This document shows, piece after piece, positions 24,019-32,181 of a DNA stretch of 35,191 bases (position 1 is the first letter of the stretch; the number at the start of each line of letters is the position of its first letter). Source of the DNA: a virus; the IMG/VR virus record IMGVR_UViG_3300046743_000046, positions 1 through 35,191 of that record; one strand, given 5' to 3'. The notes under the pieces were generated by a model. The model searched no databases and was not told the DNA's origin. It saw only the letters and a list, made by a program, of their open reading frames with translations. A program made the position numbers and the translations under genes.

Positions 24019-25436
24019 ACCACCCCGCGAATACCACGCCTCAGCGGCTTCGCCCACGACCCCGCTGAGGCAGTGCCAAACGCCATCGTCGTGTGGTCAT
24101 TGGCCAGAGCTAAGCACAGAGCATCAGCGCGGTCCGGCGAGCGGATGCCGCGCTTTTTCATGCTCTCCTTGCTCTCAACCTGTATCTTGCCCGACGACGT
24201 GAACATATACCTCGGACCCGCCAGCTCCGCATACAGCGCGTCGTCGCGTGGCAGAGACACATCCATACCCTCGAGCCACGACTTACACCTAAACCACAGC
24301 TCCGCGCGCAGGTTCAAATACGTCTGCTTCGCCACCGCGCGCTCCGACACGTTCAAGCCACGCGCCGGTAGACCCAACTCACGCAATCGGTCCAACACGC
24401 CGGCGCCGAAGCCGTTGCTGTCGATTATGATCTCGCTGGGGCGCCGGGACGGGGGCATGGCGTCATATTCCGCCTTGACGGCGCCGGAGAGCTGCATCAG
24501 GTCCAAGTTGCGCCACACCGTGAGCGGGTGGATCACCGGACCCTGCCGCTTGCACAGCACGCTGCTGTCGCCGCCCTGCCGCGCCACGTCCAAGCCCCAA
24601 ACCGCAGTCGTGTCCTCGTGCACCTTCACCTCGTTGTTAAACGCGTGCTCGATCAGAGACACCGGGATCACCGTGTCCTCCTCAGATGGCGGGAAATTGC
24701 CCAAGACGCGCACATGAAACGCCGGGCTGTCCTCACCGTACCGCTTCCGCATGTCGTCGACAAAATCCTCGGACACGCGCGGGCTCTCGACGCAGGAGAC
24801 GTGCATCGTGTACCAGTCATCCCGCAGCCGCGTGTGGGTGTCGTAAAAGAAGCCAGTGTTACGCGTCGGGTTGCCGGTGAGCACCGTGGTGGCGCTGTGA
24901 CCTGACATCGAGCCAGAGGCAGCCTCAAACACGGCCTCCGGGACACCGCTGGCCTCGTCCGCCAGAAGCAGAACGTGCTCGCTGTGCACACCGGCGAGCG
25001 CCTCGGGCTGCTCAGCGCGTGACGTCCGGCACGAGATAAACGTGCTCTCCGGGGCGCTCTTCAGCTCAATGCGGTCCGACTTCACCTCCAGCAAATTGTC
25101 AAACGGGGGCTTGAGCCGCTTGGCCACGGATTTCATCTCGGCGAAACACGCGTCAAAGAGCTGCGCGGAGGTGGGGGCCGTGACCACCGTCTTGCTCGGG
25201 TAGCGCATCAAGACGTGCCAGATGGCCGCCATTGCGACGCCCGTCGACTTGCCGACACCGTGGCCAGACCTGACGGATATGCGGCGGATCTTGGGGGCGG
25301 AGACGGCGTCTAAAAGCTCAACTTGCCACTCGTCCGGCTCGATGCCGATCACCTCTTGGGAGAAGCGCACCGGGTCGTCGCGGTAGCGCCGCATCAGTTT
25401 GACGAATGGGTTGTCGATTGGCGTTGTGGCGTTCAT
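24015..25436 (-). CDS. terL: Terminase large subunit
   Basis: A 473-residue packaging motor and nuclease. The ATPase part has Walker A SGHGVGKS (residues 57-64), Walker B LLLADE (156-161) and a TGN coupling motif (188-190). The C-terminal RNase-H-like nuclease has acidic residues Asp283 in GLDVARQGGD, Asp339 in IIIDSNGFG and Asp435/Asp438 in SPDRADAL. It would cut concatemers and drive DNA through the portal. GGAG lies nine bases before the ATG, and that leader also contains a lone GTTAAC (25439-25444). Unusually, 343 bases separate it from the small subunit gene. It ends tail-to-tail with a rightward small gene. Confidence 0.95.
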   Translation of the reverse strand: MNATTPIDNPFVKLMRRYRDDPVRFSQEVIGIEPDEWQVELLDAVSAPKIRRISVRSGHGVGKSTGVAMAAIWHVLMRYPSKTVVTAPTSAQLFDACFAEMKSVAKRLKPPFDNLLEVKSDRIELKSAPESTFISCRTSRAEQPEALAGVHSEHVLLLADEASGVPEAVFEAASGSMSGHSATTVLTGNPTRNTGFFYDTHTRLRDDWYTMHVSCVESPRVSEDFVDDMRKRYGEDSPAFHVRVLGNFPPSEEDTVIPVSLIEHAFNNEVKVHEDTTAVWGLDVARQGGDSSVLCKRQGPVIHPLTVWRNLDLMQLSGAVKAEYDAMPPSRRPSEIIIDSNGFGAGVLDRLRELGLPARGLNVSERAVAKQTYLNLRAELWFRCKSWLEGMDVSLPRDDALYAELAGPRYMFTSSGKIQVESKESMKKRGIRSPDRADALCLALANDHTTMAFGTASAGSWAKPLRRGIRGVV

Positions 25437-25779
25437 TTGTTAACACTCCTGTTCGTGGTGGTGTGAAATTTTTTCGGCGCGGGTGCGTGATTAGGTCATG
25501 AGCTTTTGCACCCGGCCGCGGCGAAGAAGGGGGGGGTCAAAACGCGCATTTCGTAGCGAAATCGACCCCGAAATCGAGTTAAGACGCATAACCCGTATTA
25601 TGTTAAATAATGTTGGCAACGATAACAACGACTTAGCGCTTTTGCCCCGCATCTGCCTTAATGTTGCCACATTTACACCCGTCAGCGTGCCCGATTGTGG
25701 CGCATTTGCTTGACCTCGTCGCCGCGATGTTGCACGCGTGCACGCGCACGCTTCGCTGCGTCGGTGTGCGTTTTCGCGC
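25437..25779. other. Gap between small and large terminase genes
   Basis: This 343-base stretch holds no gene I can support. It contains a G8 run (25531-25538 region), a hairpin ATTTCG-TAG-CGAAAT shortly after it, an AT-rich inverted repeat ATTAT-GTTAA-ATAAT near 25600, and a purine-pyrimidine-alternating CG/CA stretch near 25735-25750. A minus-strand frame covers much of it (from ATG 25787, ending near 25491) but its composition is unconvincing. It could contain the packaging recognition or cut site, a promoter for terL, or a decayed gene. Confidence 0.35.
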
Positions 25780-26235
25780 TCAATCGCCATCCTGATCCTC
25801 GACGATCTCGCCCTCGATGATGTCACCGCCAACCTCGTTGAGCAGAGCTGCTGCCTGCGCGTGCAAGTCATTTACGCTGATGTTGATCGCGACATCACGC
25901 TGCCTCGTGTCATACTCGGGCGACGCCTTAGCCGCCTTCCACTTGAGCACGTCGACCGCCAGCTTCGCGCTGTTCACGCTCGCCTCGAGCTGGTGCGTCT
26001 GATCGGCAATCTTCTGAGCCTGCGACGCGTAGTAGTGACCAGCCATCTGCTTGGCCTCGTCATACCGCTGCGCACGACCCTCAGCCGACGCGACCCACTT
26101 GTGGAACAGGTTCCAGCCCACGTCATAGTGCTTGATGATGTCGGACGCATTCATGCCGTCCGCGATCAAGCCGAAGATCTCGTCCTCGCCTGCCGCTTCC
26201 AGCGCGGCTATCTTAGCGTCTCCAATTGCACCCAT
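25780..26235 (-). CDS. terS: Terminase small subunit (Sf6-like)
   Basis: A 151-residue protein starting MGAIGDAKIAALEAAGEDEI. AGGAG lies eight bases before the ATG at 26235. The N-terminal helix-turn-helix (DEIFGLIADGMNASDIIKHY followed by DVGWNLFHKW) recognises phage DNA. The middle is a helical oligomerisation region (QMAGHYYASQAQKIADQTHQ), and the C-terminus (EGEIVEDQDGD) is acidic and would contact the large subunit. This matches Sf6 gp1-type small terminases in order and size. It follows a protein of unknown function whose stop overlaps the ribosome site of this gene. Confidence 0.8.
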   Translation of the reverse strand: MGAIGDAKIAALEAAGEDEIFGLIADGMNASDIIKHYDVGWNLFHKWVASAEGRAQRYDEAKQMAGHYYASQAQKIADQTHQLEASVNSAKLAVDVLKWKAAKASPEYDTRQRDVAINISVNDLHAQAAALLNEVGGDIIEGEIVEDQDGD

Positions 26236-26249
26236 CTGAACTTCTCCTC

Positions 26250-26855
26250 TCAAAACGGTATCTCGTCGCCCAGCTCAGCGTCGAACGTGCTGTTCGCCGG
26301 ACCGATACACCGCGTGACCTTTGCGTCCGGGAACTGCTCCAGCGTCTTCGCAATGAACTCGCTGCTAAAGTTATTCCCCAGCACGATTGCTGCGTCGACC
26401 ATATCATACACTAACCAGTCGGGATGCTCACGCCGTATTCCGGTCGCATCATGCAGCGCAATGCACACGATGTTGCCAGACGCGATCTCGATGCAGTAGG
26501 CGTGCCGACCGACCGGCTGGTGCCCGTTAGCCTCTGCCTCCGCCTCGAGCACGTCCCACGCCCGGATGAGCTGCGTGGCGATCTTGTGCACGGCCACGAC
26601 GTCATCCTCTTCGATCTTGATCCGCAGCGCGTCATACGCCGCCTCAAAGCGCCCAGCTAACTCTGGCGACACCAGCGACGGAAGTGTGTCTCCCCACTTG
26701 AGCGTCTTCTCCCGCGCCTTACGGTCCAGCGGCAACAACTGGCCATCGACCTGACGTGAGATCGGCTTCGTCTGATTGCCAGTCTCAAACGTGCCTCTAT
26801 CCTTTCTCGCCTTAGCGTAACCCGCTTTCGCTTTGCCACTCACCTTCTTAGCCAT
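26250..26855 (-). CDS. Unknown protein upstream of small terminase
   Basis: A 201-residue protein with GGAG seven bases before the ATG. The first ~50 residues are basic (AKKVSGKAKAGYAKARKDRG) and may be flexible. The centre is helical (RFEAAYDALRIKIEEDDVVA), and the C-terminal half alternates strands and helices (AYCIEIASGNIVCIALHDAT; PDWLVYDMVDAAIVLGNNFS). It lacks a familiar catalytic motif. It sits between the repeat-rich noncoding region at 26856-27025 and terS, so a link to packaging or DNA binding is possible. No family recognised. Confidence 0.6.
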   Translation of the reverse strand: MAKKVSGKAKAGYAKARKDRGTFETGNQTKPISRQVDGQLLPLDRKAREKTLKWGDTLPSLVSPELAGRFEAAYDALRIKIEEDDVVAVHKIATQLIRAWDVLEAEAEANGHQPVGRHAYCIEIASGNIVCIALHDATGIRREHPDWLVYDMVDAAIVLGNNFSSEFIAKTLEQFPDAKVTRCIGPANSTFDAELGDEIPF

Positions 26856-26884
26856 GCATCATCTCCCCATCGCCCTAATGTTAA

Positions 26885-27022
26885 CCACACCCAATCGAAA
26901 CCACTGCCACACACCACACCACACCACGCTATACAATAGCGGGTGGTGGTGTGGAGAGTGAAATGGCCTTATTCTCCACACCTCCCACACTCCACCACAC
27001 CCCAAGTGTGGAGGGTGTGGAA
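26885..27022. repeat. CCACAC/GTGTGG repeat cluster with two large inverted repeats
   Basis: Ten copies of CCACAC or its complement lie here: on the plus strand CCACAC at 26885, 26907, 26914, 26919, 26976, 26985 and 26995, and GTGTGG at 26949, 27006 and 27015. Two hairpins are built from them. One is centred on GCTAT-ACA-ATAGC (26928-26940) with CCACAC-rich arms (26914-26954). The other pairs 26972-26991 with 27005-27022. It fills the gap 26856-27025, between replication genes and packaging genes, and could be a replication origin, a packaging site or an RNA attenuator. GTTAAC (26880-26885) borders it. Confidence 0.6.
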
Positions 27023-27025
27023 GCA

Positions 27026-27280
27026 TCAATGCACCACGTCATCATCGCCGCTCCTCAGTAGCTGGTCATCCATAACCAGCAGCGCACGCTCGATCGTCCA
27101 CATCGCATTCACGAGTATCTCGGTGCGGCGCTTCCGCTCCTCCAAATTTTCCGGCTGCAAGAAGCCCGGCTCGAACTCGATGTTGATCGCCCCGACATCC
27201 TCGGACCACAGGACGGTGAGTATGCGATCCATCGCGTCACTGCTGAACAGCTTTTCGTATGCCGCATCCAAGTCGTCCAT
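27026..27280 (-). CDS. Small acidic protein
   Basis: An 84-residue protein starting MDDLDAAYEKLFSSDAMDRI. The ATG at 27280 overlaps the stop of the HNH gene (TGATG). The GTG three bases before it is a less likely start. It is mostly helical and acidic, ending in LRSGDDDVVH. No family recognised. Being coupled to the HNH gene and followed by the repeat cluster, it is the last gene of the replication part of the leftward block. Confidence 0.55.
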   Translation of the reverse strand: MDDLDAAYEKLFSSDAMDRILTVLWSEDVGAINIEFEPGFLQPENLEERKRRTEILVNAMWTIERALLVMDDQLLRSGDDDVVH

Positions 27281-27927
27281 CACGGTATTCTCGCCCCTTT
27301 AGACAAGTTGTCCTTGGCCCACAGTGGCTGCAAATTCGTGTAATTGAAACACTTGAGTTGCTGTTTCTCGTCTGTCAGGTCAAACGATGCACACGGCTTG
27401 ATGTGGTCTATGTGCCACTCGCCGTGGTTATCCCACGTCATGCCATCTGTGAATTGCGCCTCAAGGTGCTGCATCAGGTGCTCAATTGAGCAGCCCACGA
27501 GCTGCATTGTCTTGCGTGACTTATCACCTCCGCCGCGTATGACCGCAGCCCTCACTCTAGCGCGCATAACGCCCCTCAACTTAAAGTCTGGGTCACTGGT
27601 GGCGCGACGTGCCATATAGTCTCGCATGTAGTCTCGGTGGGCATCGCCGTCGCGGTCACGCTGGTCTTGGCTGCGCTGCCTGCGCTGCTCCTGTGTCAGC
27701 GAGTGGTAAAATTTGCTTGCGCGCTCGATACACTTCTGCCTGTTGCTTTCGTCTTCATGATATTTGCGCTTTTTACGGACGCGCTCCATGTGTTTATACT
27801 TTCCAGCGTTTCTGATCTGCCACGCCAGCCTGCCGTCGTTTAAGTTGCACCGCGTCGAGCAGAATTTAGTTTTTCTGCCCAGCGTGAAGAAGTTGCAACA
27901 CGTCTTATAGCCACACGCCTTAATCAT
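27280..27927 (-). CDS. HNH endonuclease with N-terminal zinc motif
   Basis: A 215-residue protein. ATG 27927 overlaps the primase-helicase stop (ATGA) with GAGG seven bases upstream. The N-terminus holds a Cys cluster (ACGYKTCCNFF, then KFCSTRC) fit for zinc. A long basic helical middle follows (NRQKCIERASKFYHSLTQEQ). The C-terminal HNH nuclease shows WHIDHIKPCASFDL, the coupled CFNYTNLQPLWAKDN and a final NLSKGARI, in the usual order His-Asp-His, Asn, Asn. Free-standing HNH enzymes of this kind in phages are often homing endonucleases inserted in replication genes, or packaging cofactors. Its perfect coupling argues for a settled gene. Confidence 0.8.
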   Translation of the reverse strand: MIKACGYKTCCNFFTLGRKTKFCSTRCNLNDGRLAWQIRNAGKYKHMERVRKKRKYHEDESNRQKCIERASKFYHSLTQEQRRQRSQDQRDRDGDAHRDYMRDYMARRATSDPDFKLRGVMRARVRAAVIRGGGDKSRKTMQLVGCSIEHLMQHLEAQFTDGMTWDNHGEWHIDHIKPCASFDLTDEKQQLKCFNYTNLQPLWAKDNLSKGARIP

Positions 27928-30122
27928 AGACCCGCCTCTTCCCCAGTGATCCACTCGCCTACGACCACCACCGGCACGTCACGCCCGGTCCGCTGGTCCT
28001 TCTCACGCTCAATGCGCAGCACGTCGGTCTCGATCCACTTCTTCACGATTGCGTTGACCTTAGCTTTTTCGTGCTTCTTGTCCACATCGAGATCAAGATG
28101 CAGCGCCACCACATTGCCCACCCAATTCTTGGCCTGCGTGTTCTGGCGCATGAAGTCACCGCTCTGCGCTGCCAGTCCGACGTCACGCTGCACCTTCATG
28201 GCGTCCTTTGCGCTCACCCCGTCAAATAGGTCAGGCATTGCAAACTCGGTCGCGACCCCAACATATTCCCCGTTTGGCAACTTCACGCCGACCATGCGCC
28301 GATACAACGCCTTCGCTGCCGGCGGCGCCATGTTTGACTTGCCGTCCTCCACCTTAAAAATTCCTAGCGCCTCAGTCTCGGACACGCCCAGCTTGAGCGC
28401 GTCCTCCATCGACACGCGGTTGATGACACGCGCCGCACGGGCTGCGCCGAGTAAAGATCCGGCCCCGCGTATTGAATTAACATCGGCGTCCTCAGATCCA
28501 TTTCCCTTGCGGATGTGGTGAACGAGGGACGCCGCACAGTCTGTGACGTCACACACGGAACGCACAGCCCCGACGGCGGCGTTCATTGCGACGTTGTCGT
28601 TCTCGTTGATGCCAGTCGCCGCGACCCACGGGTCGATCGAGACCAGCCCAATGTCATTCTCCGAAATCTTGGCCGTCAGATAGTCGACCAGAGCGTCGTC
28701 GACGGTGATGCCGTCGCGGTCCTGTCTGGCGAAGATGATGTTCATGTCACGGCCCGCATCCAGAAACAGCTTGCCCCTGATTTCGTCCGCCGTGACGTTG
28801 TAGTGCATCATCGCCGCCGCGACCCTGCGCTGAAGTTCCTCGAGTGGATCCTCTAAATTGATTATCCAGCAATTGCACGGCTCGTGCACGGGCTCACCGA
28901 GTAGCGGCCGCCCGGTGCAAATTGCCAGCGCCTCGACGATCTGCATAGACGTCTTGCCCACGCCGCCTGCCGAGGCCAAGACAGAGACGTTCGACCGGAT
29001 GTAGTGCTGCCCGTAGATCCAGCGACGCGCCGGTATGCTCGCCGGGTCGATCGGATCGTATGGCGTCGGGTAGCTGCGCTCAGACTGCGCGATCTCGGCC
29101 TGCACCTGCGCGACCGGCTTTGCTAGTGCCAGAGCCTCACGCAATTTTTCGGCGGACGTCTCGCGGAGGTAGTCGTTGGCGTCCTTGACACCCTCGACGC
29201 CCAGCATGTCGAAGCGCACGACGTGCACGTCAGTGCTGCCGTCGCCGCGGAGCACGTCGGCCACCGCGTCCACGTCCAGATCCGGGTCGGCGCAGATCGT
29301 CACGTCGGACGCACGCGGCACAGAGTATGTGGACATGCCGGCCTTGCCAAACGTGCAGACGATTGTCGCCTCGTCGCCGACCGCCTGATACACTGACATC
29401 GCGTCCTCTGGACCCTCCGCCATAATGATGCAGCCGCCGTCGTGCTCGTTGCCGATCCGCATGACGTTGCCGGCGATCACGCCGCGGCTGTATTTGCTGA
29501 TGCCATTGTGCTCGCGCTTCTGGCCCTCGGGCGTGAGTAGCACGCTCTGGATACCGCACACATTTCCGCTTGGATCGAGCGCCGGAAACATGATTGCGGG
29601 GCCGTCGTATATATTCGGGTTGAACCGCGCCGCATGCGAGGCTGTGCTGGCCCTCAGACCCCGCGAGTTGAGGTAGAGTAGAGCCGGGCGCACGGCGTCG
29701 ATGTTCTCACGCGAAATTGCGACGCCGCGCTCCCAAATGTCCTTCGCCTTGCGCATCTTGTCTGCGCGGGTCTCGTCGTCCCGGACGAGCACCTCCTTAG
29801 CCGCCAAGCGCGCCATCAGGCGGTCAAACTCGGACGGCGTGTACGGCATCGCGTCGGAGTTTTCTAGCTCCTTCGGATTGTCGCCGCCGCGCTTGAACCC
29901 GGATCCAATGGTGGCCCGGATCTCGTGTTCCTGTAAACCCATCGCCTTCGCTGCGCTGTGTAGCTCGCCCAGCGCCGCATCAAGATTTGACGGGGCCATG
30001 TGCGCGTGCCTCCCGAGCGTAAACGCGGCCTTGTTCAAAATCTCGTTGCGGCTTCCCTTGATTGCATTGGCCACGTCGGCCACTGCGCTCTCCGCTACTT
30101 TGCTAAAATATCTTTCACTCAT
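27924..30122 (-). CDS. Primase-helicase (Toprim + RepA-like ATPase)
   Basis: A 732-residue protein. Residues ~230-320 form a Toprim domain: Glu236 in IIMAEGPEDAMSVYQ and Asp279/Asp281/Asp283 in CADPDLDVDA are the metal-binding acids of primase. Residues ~365-600 are a RepA/RecA-like ATPase with Walker A SAGGVGKT (384-391) and Walker B LVSIDPW (Asp497), plus SLVHHIRKGNGSEDADVNSI. There is no N-terminal zinc finger: the first 185 residues contain no cysteine, so the priming specificity differs from that of T7 gp4. A C-terminal helical domain ends in basic residues. It would start and unwind phage DNA. A DNA polymerase gene was not found in this window. Confidence 0.85.
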   Translation of the reverse strand: MSERYFSKVAESAVADVANAIKGSRNEILNKAAFTLGRHAHMAPSNLDAALGELHSAAKAMGLQEHEIRATIGSGFKRGGDNPKELENSDAMPYTPSEFDRLMARLAAKEVLVRDDETRADKMRKAKDIWERGVAISRENIDAVRPALLYLNSRGLRASTASHAARFNPNIYDGPAIMFPALDPSGNVCGIQSVLLTPEGQKREHNGISKYSRGVIAGNVMRIGNEHDGGCIIMAEGPEDAMSVYQAVGDEATIVCTFGKAGMSTYSVPRASDVTICADPDLDVDAVADVLRGDGSTDVHVVRFDMLGVEGVKDANDYLRETSAEKLREALALAKPVAQVQAEIAQSERSYPTPYDPIDPASIPARRWIYGQHYIRSNVSVLASAGGVGKTSMQIVEALAICTGRPLLGEPVHEPCNCWIINLEDPLEELQRRVAAAMMHYNVTADEIRGKLFLDAGRDMNIIFARQDRDGITVDDALVDYLTAKISENDIGLVSIDPWVAATGINENDNVAMNAAVGAVRSVCDVTDCAASLVHHIRKGNGSEDADVNSIRGAGSLLGAARAARVINRVSMEDALKLGVSETEALGIFKVEDGKSNMAPPAAKALYRRMVGVKLPNGEYVGVATEFAMPDLFDGVSAKDAMKVQRDVGLAAQSGDFMRQNTQAKNWVGNVVALHLDLDVDKKHEKAKVNAIVKKWIETDVLRIEREKDQRTGRDVPVVVVGEWITGEEAGL

Positions 30123-30138
30123 TTCCCACCCCTATCGT

Positions 30139-30180
30139 AAAAAAGTGTTGCCGCCCGCCGAAGCAGGCGGCAGCGTTTTT
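30139..30180 (-). terminator. Bidirectional-looking hairpin terminator
   Basis: TGCCGCC (30149-30155) pairs with GGCGGCA (30166-30172), loop of ten bases. On the minus strand the stem is followed by a T6 run (30144-30139). On the plus strand it is followed by T5 (30176-30180). It lies between the SSB-like gene and the primase-helicase gene, so it would reduce leftward transcription into the helicase after high SSB expression. Confidence 0.65.
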
Positions 30181-30754
30181 AGAAGCCGAACTCTGTATCC
30201 GACGCCGGAGCGGGTGCCGGTGCGGGTGCAGTGATCGGTTCCGCAACCGGCGCCGCCACTTTTGCGCCGTTCTCCGGCTTGTTGATCCACGTTTTGGCGA
30301 TAGAGAAGCCGACGTCGTAGCTAGTACCCTTTCCCACTACCACGGGTGTGGAGCTGGTCACTTGAACCACTGGGATCTTGGATGCGAAGTCAGGCGAAGC
30401 CTCGGCTTCGTTATACACTCGAGCAATAAACTGGCCCAAGCCATACGAGTTGCCGCTGAATGACGCCTGACGGCCGTCACTGAGCCAGCAATCCACCTCG
30501 AACCCCTGCTTGTGGTTTTCAGACGGGCGAGCAATCTGCTCGGATGGCGACGGCCACGGCTGCCAGTCACGCACGCCGATGTCGATGTGCAGCCAGCCGA
30601 ATGTGACGTTTTTGATGTCCATCGCGAACCCGCGCGACATATCAATGTTTTCGTCTCCCGCTTCAGTCTTCACCCACCAGCGATTTTGCGGCAGGTTAGC
30701 CCGAATAAATAGTGAACTCCCAGAACCCTCTGAACTTCCGAATGAAATTGGCAT
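30179..30754 (-). CDS. Putative single-stranded DNA-binding protein
   Basis: A 191-residue protein with AAGGAG before its ATG. The N-terminal ~150 residues are strand-rich (KNVTFGWLHIDIGVRDWQPW; then KQGFEVDCWLSDGRQASFSG), followed by a Pro/Ala linker (EPITAPAPAPAPAS) and an acidic, aromatic-ending tail (DTEFGF). That tail is a hallmark of SSB proteins, which use it to bind partner enzymes. The position between exonuclease and primase-helicase, with a terminator directly after it, fits a highly expressed SSB. The fold is inferred and it is not the classical E. coli SSB sequence. Confidence 0.65.
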   Translation of the reverse strand: MPISFGSSEGSGSSLFIRANLPQNRWWVKTEAGDENIDMSRGFAMDIKNVTFGWLHIDIGVRDWQPWPSPSEQIARPSENHKQGFEVDCWLSDGRQASFSGNSYGLGQFIARVYNEAEASPDFASKIPVVQVTSSTPVVVGKGTSYDVGFSIAKTWINKPENGAKVAAPVAEPITAPAPAPAPASDTEFGF

Positions 30755-30779
30755 AATGTGTCTCCTTGACGATGTTTGC

Positions 30780-31574
30780 CTAGCCGATCTGGCTGAATGT
30801 AAATGAGTAGCGCGGAATTTGGATCGTTTTCAAGTCCCCAAAATCGTAACCCCACTCATTCGTTGATGACGCCCTCGCAAATTTCTCGAAGGCGTATTGG
30901 CACGCATGTCGCCCCTCGACGAGGCTGTCATGGTCCAATTCGTACACACCGACACGGTGTGGTTTTGTCTTTTCCACCGCAATGAACACAAAGCGGTCGA
31001 TCTCGAAGCCCGCCGCCTCCATTGTCATGCGATAGTGTTGATCCTGTATGTGGTAACCAAAGTTAGCACACTGCTTTGCGAAGCCATACGGGTCGCTGGC
31101 GATTGTCGTCTTGAGATCCACCAGCGCACCAATGTCCCGGCGCCATCCATCTGGGCGGCAGCGGATGTCGACCCCAGTGCCCTCGTGCCTTGCAAACACG
31201 CTGGCCTCGCAAACAAGGTCGCCGCTGAGTAGCTCAGCCGCCGCCTTGTTTGCGCGCACAGCCTCCGCCATATCCACGGCCAGCTTGTAATCACTTTCGG
31301 TCAGTAGCAGCGCGCCCGCCTCGTCTGCGTCGTGCTTCTTCTGCTTCCACTCGAGGCCGCGCCGCGTCTCCGGCCCGCACCACACATCACCCGACAGCTC
31401 GGGTTGCAGCACAAACGTGTGCGTCGCCGTCCCGACGTCAAATGCGGTGCTCTCCTTGCGCTCAGCATACTTGAACGTCGCCAGATCGTGCATGGCGATT
31501 GTCTTAGTCCCGCTGGCGCTGAGCGCCGGGTCGAGGTGGTATTCCTCGTTGGTCATGTCAAATTTTACAGTCAT
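30780..31574 (-). CDS. RecE-like PD-(D/E)XK exonuclease
   Basis: A 264-residue nuclease of the PDDEXK-like exodeoxyribonuclease VIII type. Visible active-site parts are GTATHTFVL (His52), EASVFARHEGTGVDIRCRPD (Asp142) and ALVDLKTT (Asp153-x-Lys155), then a QxxxY-like helix (QCANFGYHIQDQHYRMTMEA). It would chew 5' ends for recombination-dependent replication or repair, with the SSB-like protein next to it. The ATG at 31574 overlaps the resolvase stop (ATGA), with AGGAG four bases before. No separate annealing protein of the Erf/RecT type was recognised. Confidence 0.8.
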   Translation of the reverse strand: MTVKFDMTNEEYHLDPALSASGTKTIAMHDLATFKYAERKESTAFDVGTATHTFVLQPELSGDVWCGPETRRGLEWKQKKHDADEAGALLLTESDYKLAVDMAEAVRANKAAAELLSGDLVCEASVFARHEGTGVDIRCRPDGWRRDIGALVDLKTTIASDPYGFAKQCANFGYHIQDQHYRMTMEAAGFEIDRFVFIAVEKTKPHRVGVYELDHDSLVEGRHACQYAFEKFARASSTNEWGYDFGDLKTIQIPRYSFTFSQIG

Positions 31575-32038
31575 CTCTCTCCTCTCCCAAACGCCGCTAT
31601 GAGTAGGCTCTCGGCGCGATGCTCGTCGCGCTTGCGCTTCAGCCGCAGAGCTAAATCAGGAAACCATTGCTGCGCCTGACGGCGTGCGGCGTCCTTATCC
31701 TTTGGCAAATTCATGCTCGACTTCCACTTGGCAGGGCGCACCTCGCTGTACGGGTGGCCAGACAGGGCGGCAGTCGTGATGATTTGGCCATAGGCAAACC
31801 CCAGCTTGAATACTGAAACCACTCCCTGCTTTGGCATAGCCTGTTGTTTTTCCAGCCAAATATGCTGCACAGGGCCGGCGCTGTTGATGATGTCGAGCAG
31901 CGCAATCACGTCGACGCCGCCTTCCGTGTAGACCGGCAGGTCGTGCACCTCGGCCCAATCTTCACCAATCAGCGCAACTCCGCCGGTGCGGTAGCCGGGA
32001 TCAATTCCAATCGTAATCAAGATCCACCCCCGCCTCAT
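31571..32038 (-). CDS. RuvC-like Holliday-junction resolvase
   Basis: A 155-residue RNase-H-fold nuclease with the RuvC acidic set: Asp13 in ITIGIDPGYRTGG, Glu63 in WLEKQQ, and Asp138/Glu143 in DEHRAESLLIA, with the phage-type segment SVFKLGFAYGQI. It would resolve branched concatemers before packaging. The start is uncertain. ATG 32038 overlaps the regulator gene by 38 bases and has a weak ribosome site. TTG 32020 would give the shorter N-terminus typical of the family. Confidence 0.8.
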   Translation of the reverse strand: MRRGWILITIGIDPGYRTGGVALIGEDWAEVHDLPVYTEGGVDVIALLDIINSAGPVQHIWLEKQQAMPKQGVVSVFKLGFAYGQIITTAALSGHPYSEVRPAKWKSSMNLPKDKDAARRQAQQWFPDLALRLKRKRDEHRAESLLIAAFGRGER

Positions 32039-32168
32039 CCAGCATTGCGGCGACCGCTCGCTCGACGAGCAGCGACACGCTCATGCGGGTATTGCGGCTG
32101 TGCTCTTTGAGTGCCAAGGCGATATCTTCACGGATCCTTGGCCCGATTTGCTTTAAGTCTCTAGACAT
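32001..32168 (-). CDS. Ribbon-helix-helix (Arc/CopG-like) regulator
   Basis: A 55-residue protein starting MSRDLKQIGPRIREDIALAL. The ATG at 32168 follows GGAGG by five bases and is preferred over an in-frame start at 32219. A short strand (residues ~6-12), helix A (~13-26) and helix B (~30-45, SVSLLVERAVAAMLDEAG) have the order and size of ribbon-helix-helix repressors. These bind DNA as paired dimers on tandem half-sites. It is the first leftward gene from the divergent gap that carries TGTAAC/GTTAAC with 11-base spacing (32182-32198), 14 bases from its own start, so autoregulation is likely. The N-terminal basic residues would enter the DNA major groove. Confidence 0.65.
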   Translation of the reverse strand: MSRDLKQIGPRIREDIALALKEHSRNTRMSVSLLVERAVAAMLDEAGVDLDYDWN

Positions 32169-32181
32169 GATGCCCTCCATT

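Noticed and set aside
24073-24717. Plus-strand 214-codon frame
   Set aside because: Antisense to the terminase large subunit, whose ATPase and nuclease motifs are certain.
25439-25444. GTTAAC in the terL leader as an operator
   Set aside because: No second TAAC lies 11 bases away (only GTTCG at 12). It may be a lone half-site, and it overlaps the ribosome-site spacer.
25491-25787. Minus-strand open frame in the terS-terL gap starting at ATG 25787 with a plausible ribosome site
   Set aside because: The protein is low-quality (Arg/Ser-rich start, no family pattern), it crosses hairpins and an eight-base G run, and the plus strand is equally open for 70 codons. Kept only as part of the gap description.
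27280-27927. HNH gene as evidence for an intron or inserted homing element
   Set aside because: Both its ends overlap neighbouring genes by one or a few bases (ATGA and TGATG) and neither neighbour is split, so no insertion scar is visible.
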